A stretch of 64,000 nt of DNA from Pectinophora gossypiella. Taxonomy: Eukaryota; Arthropoda; Insecta; Lepidoptera; Gelechiidae. This document shows, one piece after another, positions 42,461 through 53,984 of the stretch (the stretch's first letter is position 1; every line of letters begins with the position of its first letter). A program made the position numbers and the translations under genes. The notes beneath the pieces were generated by a model. It had not been told where the DNA came from. It was given only the letters and a program-made list of their open reading frames with translations, and did not search any database. Where the stretch lies: NCBI RefSeq assembly GCF_024362695.1, contig NC_065424.1, forward strand, positions 5,616,786 to 5,680,785, read 5' to 3'.

Positions 42461-43010
42461 TATACAGAATGGCCCAGAGGTTGACGTTCAAAATGAAAAA
42501 TTAGATAGAGGGGCACATTGGCTACCAGAAACACCCCCATGTATCTTCAGCGATTATAATCGCTGTTGATATGAGCTCCTCCATGTTATGTTAGTGGGCT
42601 CTATTTTCCGCATTTAGACTCTAAGATGGCCCATTATGCGTGTGATTGTTGACTACGTAAGCCAACCTAACTCCTTCCAGAAGCTCAGAAGCCTCCTGGG
42701 GTTTCCACAGGCTTCGCGGAGCGATCCCATTCCTTTGAGGATTTTTACCCGTTGTGCTGACACTCCCGTGCATTCCAGGATTACATGGGGGGCAGTTTCT
42801 TCTGCGTCCAGACAGCCTCTGCAAAGTGGGCTGTCCGTTATCCCTAAATTAAATAGGTGTTTCTTGAGTGGGCAGTGACCCATAATGCTGCCCACTACTA
42901 TTCGGAGGTCATTGCGGTTTAATCGAAGCAGTCGGCGAGTGAAGATCTTGGATATGAACTCCTCTATCTAATTTTTCATTTTCAACGTTAACCTCTGACC
43001 ATCCTGTATA
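42461..43010. mobile_element. 550-bp TIR element carrying a LINE fragment
   Basis: Terminal inverted repeats of about 50 bp: TATACAGAATGGCCCAGAGG...GAAAAATTAGATAGAGG at the left; CCTCTATCTAATTTTTC...ACCTCTGACCATCCTGTATA at the right. Most of the interior is a piece of a LINE polyprotein on the minus strand. No transposase. Confidence 0.7.
42653..42958 (-). pseudogene. LINE RNase H-end fragment inside the TIR element
   Basis: About 100 codons on the minus strand. FISKIFTRRLLRLNRNDLRI is followed by MGHCPLKKHLFNLGI, CRGC and HVILEC. This is the zinc-ligand region after RNase H in R1/Jockey-type non-LTR elements. It is open from the right TIR to the stop at 42653 and lacks all other domains. 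Confidence 0.75.
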
Positions 43011-43098
43011 ATAAATAATAAAATATATTTAAAAGTACGTCGATTCTTCTTCGTTTTTCTGTTTAGTGCGGTTTTCAAAGTACAAATAGATTAGCCTT

Positions 43099-43129
43099 TA
43101 TACACTTCTCATCAAAAAAATCGAAACAC
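43099..43129 (+). repeat. Tc1 left terminal inverted repeat
   Basis: Identical to the reverse complement of 44713-44743; the outermost TA is the probable target duplication. Confidence 0.9.
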
Positions 43130-43439
43130 TTCCGTTTTCATTGTTTCTGTCCGAATTTAACACAAAAAAGAATTCATACGATGAAAAAAAATACATAAAT
43201 GTATAGCTGGCAGTTTGGCCATTACAGTAATAAGCGAAAATTCTAAATTCAAAATTAGAATTTCATTTGTTTATCTTATAAACGAAATGAATCACTGTTT
43301 TGAGACAAATGTGTGTTTAGGGTTGGAGTACATTTAGCGTTTAAAAACTAAAAATTGGCGCCTATCCTTAAACTTTTTGTTTTTTATTTCAATACTGTGA
43401 CTTTGGGACGTCTGAAAAAAGGTTTTTTTTCTAAAACGT

Positions 43440-44467
43440 ATGGATACTTCGCCCACAGAAGCCGCCCAAGTTGTGGCATTGCTGGATTCTGGCCTTAGTC
43501 AGCGTGTTGTGGCTGCAAGACTGCATCTAAGCCTGTCATCTGTTCATAGAGTCTATAAACGTTATCGGGAGACTGGTTTGTTCACGCGCCGTTCAGGATC
43601 TGGCAGGAATCGGGTCACTTCTGAGCGAGATGATCGATTTATTGTAACAACTTCTTTAAGAAATCGACGCCTTAACGCTTTTCAACTGCAGCAGCGGCTT
43701 CGTGTTGTACGAACGGTGGCTGTAAGTGACTCTACAATTAGAAGAAGGTTGAAGGATCGTGGACTGGTACCGCATAAGCCAGCAAATGGGCCGAAATTAA
43801 CTGCAGACCATCGAAGAGCGCGCCTTAACTTTGCACGTGAGCACCTAAATTGGTCATGCCTACAGTGGAGCAAAGTTCTCTTTTCTGATGAGTGTAAAAT
43901 TATGCTGTATGGTAACGACGGAAGGAACAAGGTCTACAGAAGAGACGGAGAACGCTATGCACAATGCTGCATTGAAGAAAAGGTCAGCTATGGTGGCGGT
44001 TCGTGGACGGTTTGGGGAGGAATCAGCGCCGACGGTAAGACAGAGCTTGCTTTCGTGTCTGGGCCACGTCTGCCTGCACTAAACTGTCATCGGTACGTCG
44101 AAGAGTGTCTCGAGCCTCATGTGATGCCCTATGCACATTTTATTGGCAACGGCTTCATATTCATGCACGACAATGCTAGGGCTCACACCGCGGGCGTCGT
44201 ACGAGATTATCTTAACGAAGTCGATATCTCTATTATGGAATGGCCAGCAAGAAGCCCGGACATGAATCCCATTGAACATCTGTGGAACAATTAAAGAGAC
44301 GAATTCGAGCAAGAGATCCTGCCCCAGAAACACTTAGCCAGCTGCAAGATGCAATCCAAGAGGAATGGGACAATATACCACAGCATGTGATCGTGACTCT
44401 CATCCGATCGATGAAGAACCGTATGGAAGCAGTAATTAGAGCTCGGGGAGGGAATACAAGTTATTAA
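43440..44467 (+). pseudogene. Tc1 transposase with one frameshift
   Basis: The main frame (43440-44294, 284 codons) starts with a paired-like helix-turn-helix (AAQVVALLDSGLSQ...SLSSVHRVYKRY). A GSGRNR linker follows, then the DDE catalytic core: D150 (LFSDECK), D244 (FMHDNARAH) and E279 (SPDMNPIEHLW). The D-E spacing of 34 identifies Tc1. After HLW the frame breaks. The last 60 residues (EQLKRRIRARDPAPETLSQL onward) continue in another frame to 44467, consistent with loss of a single base near 44284. Combined length is about 340 residues, normal for Tc1. This copy is probably inactive, since part of the C-terminal region is lost. Confidence 0.9.
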
Positions 44468-44712
44468 ATAAACGTTTTTTAGCTTTTTTTTTTTCATTTA
44501 CGTGTGTTGTTTTATCCATTTCCTTTATACTCCATAGGGAATAAAAATGACTCATTTAACAAAATACGAAACCTATGAAAAATTCATTTAAATTTAGAAC
44601 ATTAACATTAAGATTTGATAAGCTCATATTACTCACTATTAAACGACATTTAACATTTATTCCTAAATGTACACATTTTTCTGATAATCCTGACAAAACG
44701 TAAACTTGCAAG

Positions 44713-44743
44713 GTGTTTCGATTTTTTTGATGAGAAGTGTATA
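44713..44743 (-). repeat. Tc1 right terminal inverted repeat
   Basis: GTGTTTCGATTTTTTTGATG to GAGAAGTGTATA; pairs with 43099-43129. Confidence 0.9.
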
Positions 44744-45151
44744 TTTAAGTAAGTATTTATTTTTTTATTAATAATTATATTTAACTCCATAAATATGCCC
44801 GGATAAGAAATAAATGACACAACATTCACATTGCATCTCTACCCGGTATATCTCTACCCGGGTATATCTTTACCCGGGTTGACTAGACGCCTGTCCAGTT
44901 ATCCGCTTGCACCGGCTGTGTTTTATGAGACTGCACTCACAAATGCATATTTCTGTTCCACTTATGTCGAGAATTACGCTTTGAACTTTCAGAACTTCGA
45001 CCAACAGTTTTGTCTGGTTGAAAATGAAAGCTTTGTATAAAATATACTGCTTCTGCTGTTTAAACTTATTTCATACATACATAAACACACGTCTGTGGGG
45101 TTTATTAAGACGACCAGAGCCACAAGTAATATGAATGCAACTTATGACAGT

Positions 45152-45362
45152 TTTTCTATCGTGTGAGTTGTGAGGTCGATTACCAACCCCATCAACCCTG
45201 GTGTCAGGGTTACTATTAAGCCGCCAAAGGCCCCTGACATGGCTCAAGTAACGACTACAAACTTACATCAGTAAGTAGTAACCGGGGCCAACGGCTTAAC
45301 GTGCCTTCCGAAGCACGGATCATCTTTCTTTCGGACAATCGGGTGATCAGTCTGTAATGTCA
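45152..45362 (-). mobile_element. SINE-C 3' two-thirds
   Basis: TCTATCGTGTGAGTTGTGAG to GGGTGATCAGTCTGTAATGTC; head absent. Confidence 0.75.
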
Positions 45363-45689
45363 CATAAAGCCCTAAGATGGATATGAAAGTGGGAATGTTC
45401 CTGTTATAAAAACTCTTTGACAATAACGACACTGGCTGCATTATTTTTTTCAAATTGCTCTGTCTGGTAAACTGATCGCCCTAAAGGTTAGGTAATTGTA
45501 TTATAATATAATTATAATAAAATGTTTATTTGACCAAAAATTACAAGTTACAGAATTTCTTACATACTTACATTTTGACATTACAAAAGATAAACCTCCT
45601 AAACTAGGTTTACCTGTATCTTAGGAAGCAGTGTTCGGCCGTGGTAGTCATGTTGTAGGTAACGTGCAAAATGTAACCAGAAATACCAG

Positions 45690-45795
45690 GGTGTGTGTGT
45701 GTGTGTGTGTGCGTGTGCGTGTGCGTGTGCATGTGCATGTGCGTGTGCGTGTGTGTGTGTGTGAATGTGTGAGCGAGCGAGCGTGCGTGCGTTTG
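45690..45795. repeat. Compound (GT)n/(GC)n microsatellite
   Basis: Runs of GT with interspersed GC and AT (GTGCGTGTGCGTGTGCATG...), then GAGCGAGCGAGCGTGCGTGCG. It accounts for the open frames on both strands here. Confidence 0.9.
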
Positions 45796-46039
45796 GACTT
45801 GTGTGTGGTCAACGAGGGTAAAAAGTTGGAGCAGATGCGTGGTAAGTAATCGTAATCGTGGTCAGGCAAGCATGATAACAGTGTGATTAACCAAGAAATA
45901 TTAAATAACATCTACGCCGTTTTACTCTCGCTTTGGAAACATACCAGGGTACGGCGCATCACTGAATACGACAATGTCTTGTGATGATGCAATAAATTCC
46001 TCTGTTGGTTTTTAGGATATTCTCAGGAAGGTAAGCAGC

Positions 46040-46310
46040 GAAAAAAGCGTAGCGAACAAGTGAAGGTTAATGGAAGGGCTGTGAAGGAAGACCTAGAAGG
46101 ACGTACATTGACCAAATTGGAGATGTCCTTAGAAAAGGTTTAGTACGATCTACTTTGAACCAGCGTGCGTGTATGAAACGATTAATGAATGTGGAGGAAG
46201 CAAGAGAAGTGTGTCAGGATCGAAGCAAATAGAATTATATAGTCTCTGAACGATCTATCTATCTGCTTACCCCGCTGGTAAATAGGCGTGAGTTTTTGTA
46301 TGTATGTAAG
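46040..46310 (+). pseudogene. L2 LINE 3' end, frameshifted
   Basis: GGAGATGTCCTTAGAAAAGG, AACCAGCGTGCGTGTATGAA, GTGGAGGAAGCAAGAG, then CCCCGCTGGTAAATAGGCGT and a (GTAT)n tail. It defines the family's 3' terminus. Confidence 0.75.
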
Positions 46311-46439
46311 CGAAATTCGTTCTATGATTTATATTCTGTCCCAGTTTGTTGTGTTGTAAAATAGTTGGATGATTGAATACTCGTAGGTAAAAACCAATAG
46401 AAAAAAATATAAAATAGAAGACTAATGTAATCAATTCAA

Positions 46440-46610
46440 ATTCAAAAATATCTTTATTCAGTAGGTAACATAGTTACACTTTAAATCGTCCATTTTTACA
46501 TAACGAACGTCTCATCCGCCTAAAACTACTGCAGCTTCTCACAACCTGTATAACCGGGGAAAATAAGCTGCAAGAAAAACCTCGGCCCTAGACGTTCTTT
46601 AAAAAAATAA
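46440..46610 (-). mobile_element. L9 LINE 3' end
   Basis: Reverse of GATGAGACGTTCGTTATG...TTCAAAGTGTAACTATGTTACC with AATATCTTTATTCAG at the tail side. Confidence 0.65.
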
Positions 46611-47509
46611 ACATAAAATATTTTTATACAATTTAAATACATATTTATATTTTTATACAATAACAAAGATTCCTTTCTGAGAAAGGCTTTCTCCACATAT
46701 TAAGTTACCCGGTTTATTTCTCCTTTAACCGGGTATACTCTAGATGTCTGTCCGGTTAACCGCTTTAAACTTTAAACGAATTAAGCTTTAAACTTTGGGA
46801 ACTTAGTCTAGTGGTTCCGAGTTTGCTTTTGACCGGGAGATACTTCAGCAACACTGTTATATATGTAGTGATTGAATTAATTGTTGTCATAAGCATTTTA
46901 AAAATAACAAGAGTTTTGAATGTTGGAAGGTGGCTGGTACCTTTAGAACAGAGTGATTCACTGGCTCAAAGATCTAATCTACAAATAAAAGACAGATGAT
47001 TTAAGATGATCAAAAATGAATCACATTTATCTTTTTGACTCTTTTTCGAATTTTTATTACAAATTATGACTAAGTGTATGACTCTACAAATAACGGTCAC
47101 AGAGCTGTGACAATAGGGTGGATTTTTGTTTGAATCGTAAGTGATGATTGACGAAGGATTAAAAGGTGTAATAACGCTATTAAATCTTCATGTTATGTTT
47201 CACCAGTCTGTACGCAACTGTTATCAAACTTCCACTCCACTGGCTCCGTAGATCTTGTTGTATCGATTCGGGAATTTACCAAAACGTCCAGCGTGATTAA
47301 TATCGCTCGTAACGACCGGACATTTCTCTTTTCGACTGCTTTCAGAGTTTTACTGCTACGGAATTTGTTTACCGCTGCTTTTTGCCGGGGGTGCGAAGTG
47401 TAAAAAATGTGGGAAATATGCAGAGTTACATTTAGACTAATGGGATTGTGTTCATTTTGATTTACAAATTAAGGTCACTTTTCAATTGGGAGTCTGTATA
47501 CATAACATA

Positions 47510-47905
47510 CATAAACAGTTTATATACATTTCAGTGCTGGGCACAGGCCTCCCCTTAATCAACCATTTTACTGTGCATACATACAAACATAAACTCACGC
47601 CTATTTCCCACCGGGGTAAGCAGAGACTATATAATTCCATTTGCTTCGATCCTGACACACTTCTCTTGCTTCCTCCACATTCATCAATCGCTTCATACAC
47701 GCGCGCCGGTTCAGAATAGATCGTATTAAACCTTTTCTTAGGACATCTCCAATTTGGTCATCGTAAGTCCTTCTCGGTTACTGTGCATATTATTATACTT
47801 CACCACTCCGCTCAGCTGCGGGTTGATGAAGGTGTTTTACGGCTTAAAGCCGGAACTAATGGCATGACGTGAACGGAACGGAATCATCTTACTCTTTTTT
47901 CCTGT
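47510..47905 (-). mobile_element. SINE-B remnant split by an L2 insertion
   Basis: SINE-B tail at 47510-47567 (AAACAGTTTATATAC...CAGGCCTCCCCTTAATC) and body at 47790-47905 (CACTCCGCTCAGCTGCGGGT...GGAATCATCTTACTC). Confidence 0.65.
47580..47777 (-). mobile_element. L2 LINE 3' end with target duplication
   Basis: 198 bp of L2 3' end flanked by TTACTGTGCATA at 47568-47579 and 47778-47789. It shows that L2 inserts by target-primed retroposition with 12-bp duplications and heavy 5' truncation. Confidence 0.85.
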
Positions 47906-47963
47906 GTCTGTGTGTTGGGATTTATTTTTACAAGTATTAAGTTAAGATGATGATGATGATGGT

Positions 47964-48060
47964 AGCCACGGTAGCCCAGTTGGTAAAACGCTTTGAGGTC
48001 GCAGGTTCGAAACCAGCACAGGCCTAAACGAATGATTGTCGAATTCATGTTTGTACTGGA
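47964..48060 (+). mobile_element. SINE-D head
   Basis: ACGGTAGCCCAGTTGGTAAAACGC (box A region) and GGTCGCAGGTTCGAAACC (box B), then GCACAGGCCTAAACGAATG. The anticodon arm is deleted. Confidence 0.7.
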
Positions 48061-48177
48061 AGAATAAATAAAAAGAAGTGTTTGACCCGTACTTGACTGT
48101 TTAATTGAGCAAAGCCAAATCCCACATGTATGTAGAGGTATAATGTCAATTACTCAATTGTATAGCAATATTTTATG

Positions 48178-48365
48178 GTTTTTTTTTAAAGAACGTCTAG
48201 GGCCCTGTGCCGAGGTTTTTCTTGCAGCTTCTTTTCCCCGGCTATACAGGTTGTGAGAAGCTGCAGTAGTTTTAGGCGGATGAGACGTTCGTTATGTAAA
48301 AATTGACGATTCAAAGTGTAACTATGTTACCTACTCAATAAAGATATTTTTAAATTTGAATTTGT
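48178..48365 (+). mobile_element. L9 LINE 3' end, uninterrupted
   Basis: AAAGAACGTCTAGGGCCCTG...CTGCAGTAGTTTTAGGCGG...CTCAATAAAGATATTTTTAA. Followed by a stub of another LINE end (CGTCTGAAACAGACG) with (AATG)n. Confidence 0.7.
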
Positions 48366-48756
48366 CTAATATGTACGTCATAAATCGTCTGAAACAGACG
48401 TGTAGGGCCAATGAATGAATGAATGAATGAATGTATAATGATAGAACTAACTGATAAACTCCCCATTGAACGACTATTTTACAGTTACTGGAAATGGAAA
48501 TAGCCGTAACTCGCAAGATCGGTTGAAACTTCCCTACAATTTACTCTTACAACGGGTTTTATTTGAAATCGATATCCACAGGAGCATAGTTCACGGGAAA
48601 ATAGACTTAATGGCTTTTACATAATAAAATTGATTACCATTTGACGTGCATAACCATCTTGATAAGAGTTAGGGACGTTGACCACACATTCGGAGGGCTC
48701 CCGGGTTCAATTCCTGGTTTGCACTCAAGCCGACTTATTACAAAACAAAGACTAAA

Positions 48757-49045
48757 GATAATTTAAGTCATACCCGTCATTTTCTTATCCACCGAAAAGG
48801 AAAGGGACGGATGATTGACAGCTGTAAATTTGAAAATGAACGAATGAGAGAAAGAATAACCCCCGGACGAATTTAAATAGGCGTAAAACTTAATTCTGTC
48901 GGGTTATTGGCCAATATAAAATTTTGGGAGGGGTATATGAATTTTTGCCTAAAATTGACGTGTGTTTCATACATTTTATGCCTGTTGATTACCCGTCCCT
49001 TTCCTTTTGGGCGGATTAGATGGTGTGTACTGGAATCTACCTGGA
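48757..49045. repeat. FB2 foldback, diverged
   Basis: CATTTTCTTATCCACCGAAA...TCGGGTTATTGGCCAAT...CCCGTCCCTTTCCTTTTGGG; outer ends lost. Confidence 0.65.
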
Positions 49046-50400
49046 ATCAGCATATCAATACCAGGTTTAAAATACAGTCCCCACCTCTAAAACAGTTGAC
49101 CACGTCGGGGGCGACGAGAGGTCGATATGAGGGGAGCGATCTTTCGAAACGTCAAAACGGTTCACTTATATCGCGTTTGGCGTTTATATGAGATACAAAA
49201 CGCTGACGTCATCAATAAACATGGTCAAACGTCAAACCCATTATTACGTAATTAGTGATTATTTGTAAATAAATAAAAACGAAAAATAAGCTTGATTTTA
49301 ATGCTAATGCAAAATATCTGTATAAATATATAAGTCTACAATCTATTTCCAGATTAGCATTTTACTTATAATTTATCTTTGGCCCAGACATCTACCCTCA
49401 TTTGTGTGTGCGTGTCTCTGTGTGTGTGTGTGTGTAAATTCTTTCCCCATCTTATTTTTAGCTAAGTTTTTATTAATTTAACTTCCCCAGTTCGATTCGC
49501 AGTAAAAAGTGTAATTACAAACCTATTAATATTCCCAATACTTAGTACTGTCTTGAAAAACTTGAAAGAACATTTGTTATCTACTCTTATTAAAGAGGGA
49601 AGTTTTTAGAGACAATTCAAGCTCGAGTTTTAGGAGGAGTTGGCTTCCTTTTATAAATAAAAGTTGTTGGGCCTAATTTTGTTTTGGTTTTCCCCGAAGG
49701 ACAACCTTTAGGTATAGGATATGAATTTAATGAAAAATGTAGCGGGATAGACAGTGCAAAAAAATAATAAAATGTTGAAAAATATAAGTACTTATAACTA
49801 GATAAACTATAATATATTAAAAACAATACATAGAAGACAATAAATAATGATTATAATAATATATAAATACGTAAATATATACATACATTACTATGAAAGA
49901 AAGAAAACCATGACAGTACTACAATACCTACTTTATAAAGAAGATGTAAAAAGAATGGAATAGAAAAGAAAAACGTTATAAAGAAGAGGAGAGAGAGATG
50001 AGAAAGTGCTGCTTGACTTGCCCTTTGAAAGCATCCAACGACGGTGCCCTTCGAATGGATTCATCACATAATCCATGATAAACATGCAATTTGATTGAGA
50101 TCTGAATGAAACCTTTAAGCAAATTATTGCCAACGATGTGTTTCTGTAGGTTTCTATTTGTCCGACCAAGTAGTCTTATATCATGCATGAAAAATTTAAA
50201 TTAATTAAGTAAAGTCAAATGAACAAACATGTTGCGTAAAATCATATAACACAATTATAAATCAGAAATTTCTGCCACATTTAATCAGTATTATTTGGAA
50301 TTCCATAACTAAATAATAACAAATTAAATCGAAAACAGAATTAGTAGTGAAACGTGATAGTTATTTATAATTAATTTTGTATAAGTATCGCATTAGGTGA
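49046..50400. other. AT-rich intergenic region, no gene seen
   Basis: Includes a short (GT)n tract at 49416-49434 and long AT-rich runs at 49720-49900 with stops in all frames. No repeat family was recognised with confidence. Confidence 0.45.
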
Positions 50401-50424
50401 AAATTCCGTGAAACATGCATACAT

Positions 50425-50555
50425 AACCTCACGCCTATTTCCCACCGGGGTAAACAGAGACTATGGAATTCCATTTGCTTCGTTCCTGTTTAGAGTAGAT
50501 CGTACTAAACCTTTTCTAAGGACATCTCCAATTTGGTAAATGTACGTCCTTCAAA
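50425..50555 (-). mobile_element. L2 LINE 3' end, short
   Basis: CTCACGCCTATTTCCCACCG...GAGTAGATCGTACTAAACC...CAATTTGGTAAATGTACGTC, reversed, with an internal deletion. A SINE-C head scrap follows at about 50580-50608. Confidence 0.65.
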
Positions 50556-50800
50556 TAAAACACTTTTCGAAAATGTACGCCAATCAACCACTGGACCACG
50601 GAGGTCGTCAATACAATAGTTATCCTTGATTGACTTTGGATACATTTTCCAGACATTATCTATGGACAAGAGTCTTTTCTATACTTGACTCTGGCAGTAA
50701 AGGTTGTCTATACGATGACCGTTTGCCATCAACCATAAAGTAGAAGTTGAAGTACGTTAGTTCATGCGTAGCGTCGTTCGTTGCAGTGGACATAACCACA

Positions 50801-51299
50801 TACGGTCACGAGCATTAATAATATATATTATTTATATTATAATATAATACTTATATATTAATAATATAATATTAGTCAGAAAATAAATTTAAAGCTCACG
50901 TGAAGCTTACTTTATGTAAAAAAGCTTATTATAAGATTAATGACTACCTAAATGATAAAAATGTCTGGTATTGAATGTGTTCCTCTAGTTATTAAATAAC
51001 TTGTAATGTATATCCTCATTGGTTTTTAAAAGATGTGCTGCTGTTGCAGTTTCTTGTCATTTCTTCTCCTCAGCCATAACTCCTTGCGAAATGACGTAAA
51101 TTCAAAAATGTTACATTGACCTTCAACAAGTTTATCCATGATAATTACGTTGAATAAATGATTCTGATTCTGATTATACACTTTGGTACCATGTCACATT
51201 AACTTTTTTGACAAATTGAACTGTAAGTCTCACTAAATGTCAAATATGTTTGTGTGACAGAGTCCTAATGTGGGTACATTATAATTGCTCATGACTGTA
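50801..51299 (-). repeat. M1 copy split by an L10 LINE end
   Basis: M1 starts TACGGTCACGAGCATTAATA at 50801 and resumes TACACTTTGGTACCATGTC at about 51176. Between lies a plus-strand L10 copy (GTGAAGCTTACTTTATG...TGAATAAATGATTCTGATT). Confidence 0.75.
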
Positions 51300-51706
51300 C
51301 ATTTTCCGTGCATCGCAGTGGGCCTGCCCCACAAGATTGTATGGACTGAAAGCATTTCCTCTTTAGCTAATACCAAAAGTGTTTTTCCTGAACAGAAAAT
51401 TGAATTTGCACCGAAACTGTAGCCATGTGTTCAGTTAGAAAGCCCGTGAGGAATCGGGTTCTACCTACATTCATTATCGCTTTCAGCCATCGGCATCAGC
51501 ATTTACATTGTAACTACATTCTGTGTAGTCCAAAGTCCAATGTGTGGTCCAAAGGGAAAAAACTTTGACCGAATATAAACATGGAAGCATTCTTGTGGCT
51601 ACGAAAATCTTACCGCGGGGGACGGGCGCGCTTTTTGACACTTACCAGTAAGTAAACCAAGTTATTTACGAAACGGCGTAAGTGGGTAAACACAGACAAA
51701 TGGCGT

Positions 51707-52013
51707 AATTTTAGTTTACTCATCATCACCAGCCCATTAACGTCCCCACTGCTGGGGCACGGGCCTTCCCTATGGATGGATAGGGAGATCGGGCCTTAAA
51801 CCACCACGCGAGCCCAGTGCGGATTGGTGGTTATTAACGACTGCTAATGCAGCCGGGACCAACGGCTTAACGTGCCTTCCGAAGCAGGAAGGAAAACTTT
51901 TTTTTGTGGTTACCCATCCTATGACCGGCCTTTGCGAAAGTTGCTTAACTTCAACAATCGTAGACCGAGCGCATTTACCGCTGCGCCACCGAGCTCCTCA
52001 ATTTTAGTTTACT
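51707..52013 (-). mobile_element. SINE-A with 14-bp target-site duplication
   Basis: Full minus-strand copy between AATTTTAGTTTACT at 51707-51720 and 52000-52013; about 10 bases of the linker before the core are deleted. Confidence 0.9.
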
Positions 52014-52069
52014 ATTACTTTCCTACTGTAAGTGTGTTTTGTTTTGAGTGAGTTTTTGGCGTCACCCTT

Positions 52070-52240
52070 CTCCCCGCTCCTACATTGTCTTGCATCCTAC
52101 TCCCCGCTCCCGCTTTGCCACGCATCTTACTCTCCCTGCTCCCGCTTTTTCTCGCACACTACTCTCCGCTCCCGCTTTGTCCCGCATCCTACTCCCCGCT
52201 CCCGCTTTGTCTCGCACCCTACTCCCCGCTCCCGCTTTTT
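52070..52240. repeat. 30-bp minisatellite
   Basis: Nearly six copies of a unit reading TCCCCGCTCCCGCTTTGTCT plus CGCACCCTAC. Because 30 is a multiple of three, all three plus-strand frames stay open (for example repeats of ASYSPLPLC), so these frames are not evidence of a gene. Confidence 0.9.
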
Positions 52241-52680
52241 ACTCAAAGTGAACAAAAATATGCGTGAATGAAGGAAAGAAAGAGAGACGAGGGGCTAACG
52301 AGAATGAGTAGAATACAAATTGCCGACAATGGCGAACAGGTGGGCTTGGAAAACTTCACAATGGACTCCGCAGCATATTGAGCTTTGTGAGACCGGAGAT
52401 ATTCTAAGATCTAGTTATTATAAGAGATTTCAACGGATCAAAGGGTCTTTTAACTTTTTTTATTGGTATTACTTTCCAGAGACTCCATACAAAAATCTCA
52501 TTCTTACCGTATACAGTCTAACGCGTAAGTGTGAGCGAGACGGAGTCCGCGCGCTTTCCCCCGCACTTGGCACGGTTTCGCACGTGTTGTGTAATAAACT
52601 AAGATAATTATATTGTTAGTAAAAATACACACAATATATAAAAGATACAAAATATGTGAATAAAATGCAGCCTAAGGCGT

Positions 52681-52791
52681 CGATTCCTGCAGACACCTCT
52701 TTTAAGTTATACCCGTCATTTTCTTATCCGCCGAAAAGGAAAGGGACATAAAATAAAATTAGATGGCGTCTGCAGGAATTAGGACCTAGTT
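52681..52791. repeat. FB2 deletion derivative
   Basis: Both outer arms (ATTCCTGCAGACACC and GTCTGCAGGAATTAGG) are kept but the centre is gone, leaving about 110 bp. Confidence 0.75.
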
Positions 52792-53323
52792 TGCGGTGCC
52801 TAAACTAGGCAAATCTTACCTGTATCTTAGGCATAAGAAAACTTCAACTGCGGCAAGGCAATAAATACCTTGACCTAAGTATACTTACAACACATTTTGT
52901 CACCCGTGTAAGGGTTGTTTAGATAATTAATTAAATACATTTTAATTTCTTTGTGGAACCCCTAATATATATGCATAAAACTAAACTTTCATACGAACTT
53001 TTTCACATCTTTTTTCTTCCTTAGAGGTTCAATTTCGTCAAATTTGAGACTCCCAGCACACGTAATTCCTGAGATTTCGTAAAGAGTGAATCAGTCAGTA
53101 AGTCAGTGACCTTTCGTTCTCATTTATCGTCGATGCTTTCATATATCGTCATCTTAAACTCACAAGGCCGAGATTTCCAGACACATATAGTTAAAAACAA
53201 TGCGGTTTGAATTTTAAAAAGACGTTTGTTTTTACGACTATAAAGTGAAAACCACGTAAGCGCTTTTTGAAAAATCACATTCTGTGTGGATTTTTTTCCA
53301 CGAAACTTCCATTTTTTTTTTTC

Positions 53324-53984
53324 AATGAGGGATTCCAATCGACATTCCCCAAACACACGATAGATGGCGTTGTTCACTTTTAACGTAATAATTATCTATT
53401 TTCTCATTGCTGAGGTACATAATTATTCAAAAATGTAACGTAATGGTAGAAGCATACATAAAACTAATTGTTGCTTGATATTTGGATCACATTATGTATA
53501 GAATGATGTTGCTACCTATACTGCTTCTCTTTATTTTGATCAGAATAATAATGGGTGGAAGTTGTAATTGTACCTTGGTGTAATAAAAAGGGTCATCATT
53601 TATACCCAAAAACTTGAGGAGCTCGGTGGCGCAGCGGTAAACGCGCTGGCTCGATCTGCCATTGTTGAAGTTAAGCAACTTTCGCAAAGATGGGTGACCA
53701 CAAAAAACAATTTCATCTCGAGCTCCTCCGTGCTTCGGAAGGCACGTTAAGACGTTGGTCCCGGCTGCATTAGCAGTCGTTAGTAACCATCAATCCGCAC
53801 TGGGCCCGCGTGATGGTTTAAGGCCCAATCTCCCTATTCATCCATAGGGAAGGCCCGTGCCCCAGCAGTGGGGACGTTAATAGGCTGATGATGATGATTT
53901 CTGTTACCCATGAAATTAGAAGTTTAAACGAAGAAAAACCATCTATCGTGTTTTTGGGGAACGCCGATTGGAAAGTCCCTCATT
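53324..53984. repeat. FB3 foldback, second copy, with SINE-A
   Basis: AATGAGGGATTCCAATCGAC at the left and GCCGATTGGAAAGTCCCTCATT at the right; inverted relative to 1056-1997. Interrupted at 53616-53897 by SINE-A at a site different from the first copy. Confidence 0.75.
53616..53897 (+). mobile_element. SINE-A in FB3
   Basis: GAGGAGCTCGGTGGCGCAGC to GGCTGATGATGATGA; 18 bp are lost in the 5S-like part (GGCCGGTCATA missing). Confidence 0.85.

Larger units (their letters stand above)
43099..44743 (+). mobile_element. Tc1-family DNA transposon
   Basis: About 1.64 kb with 31-bp identical terminal inverted repeats (TATACACTTCTCATC...TCGAAACAC at 43099-43129; complement at 44713-44743), including the TA target duplication. 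It encodes a Tc1 transposase with one frameshift. Its good preservation makes it one of the youngest insertions here. Confidence 0.9.

Noticed and set aside
45648..45911. Open frames on both strands of 72-87 codons
   Set aside because: Produced by the (GT)n/(GC)n microsatellite; low-complexity His/Thr or Val/Arg repeats only.
52032..52271. Proline/serine-rich proteins of 60-79 codons in three frames
   Set aside because: Artefact of the 30-bp minisatellite, whose period is a multiple of three.
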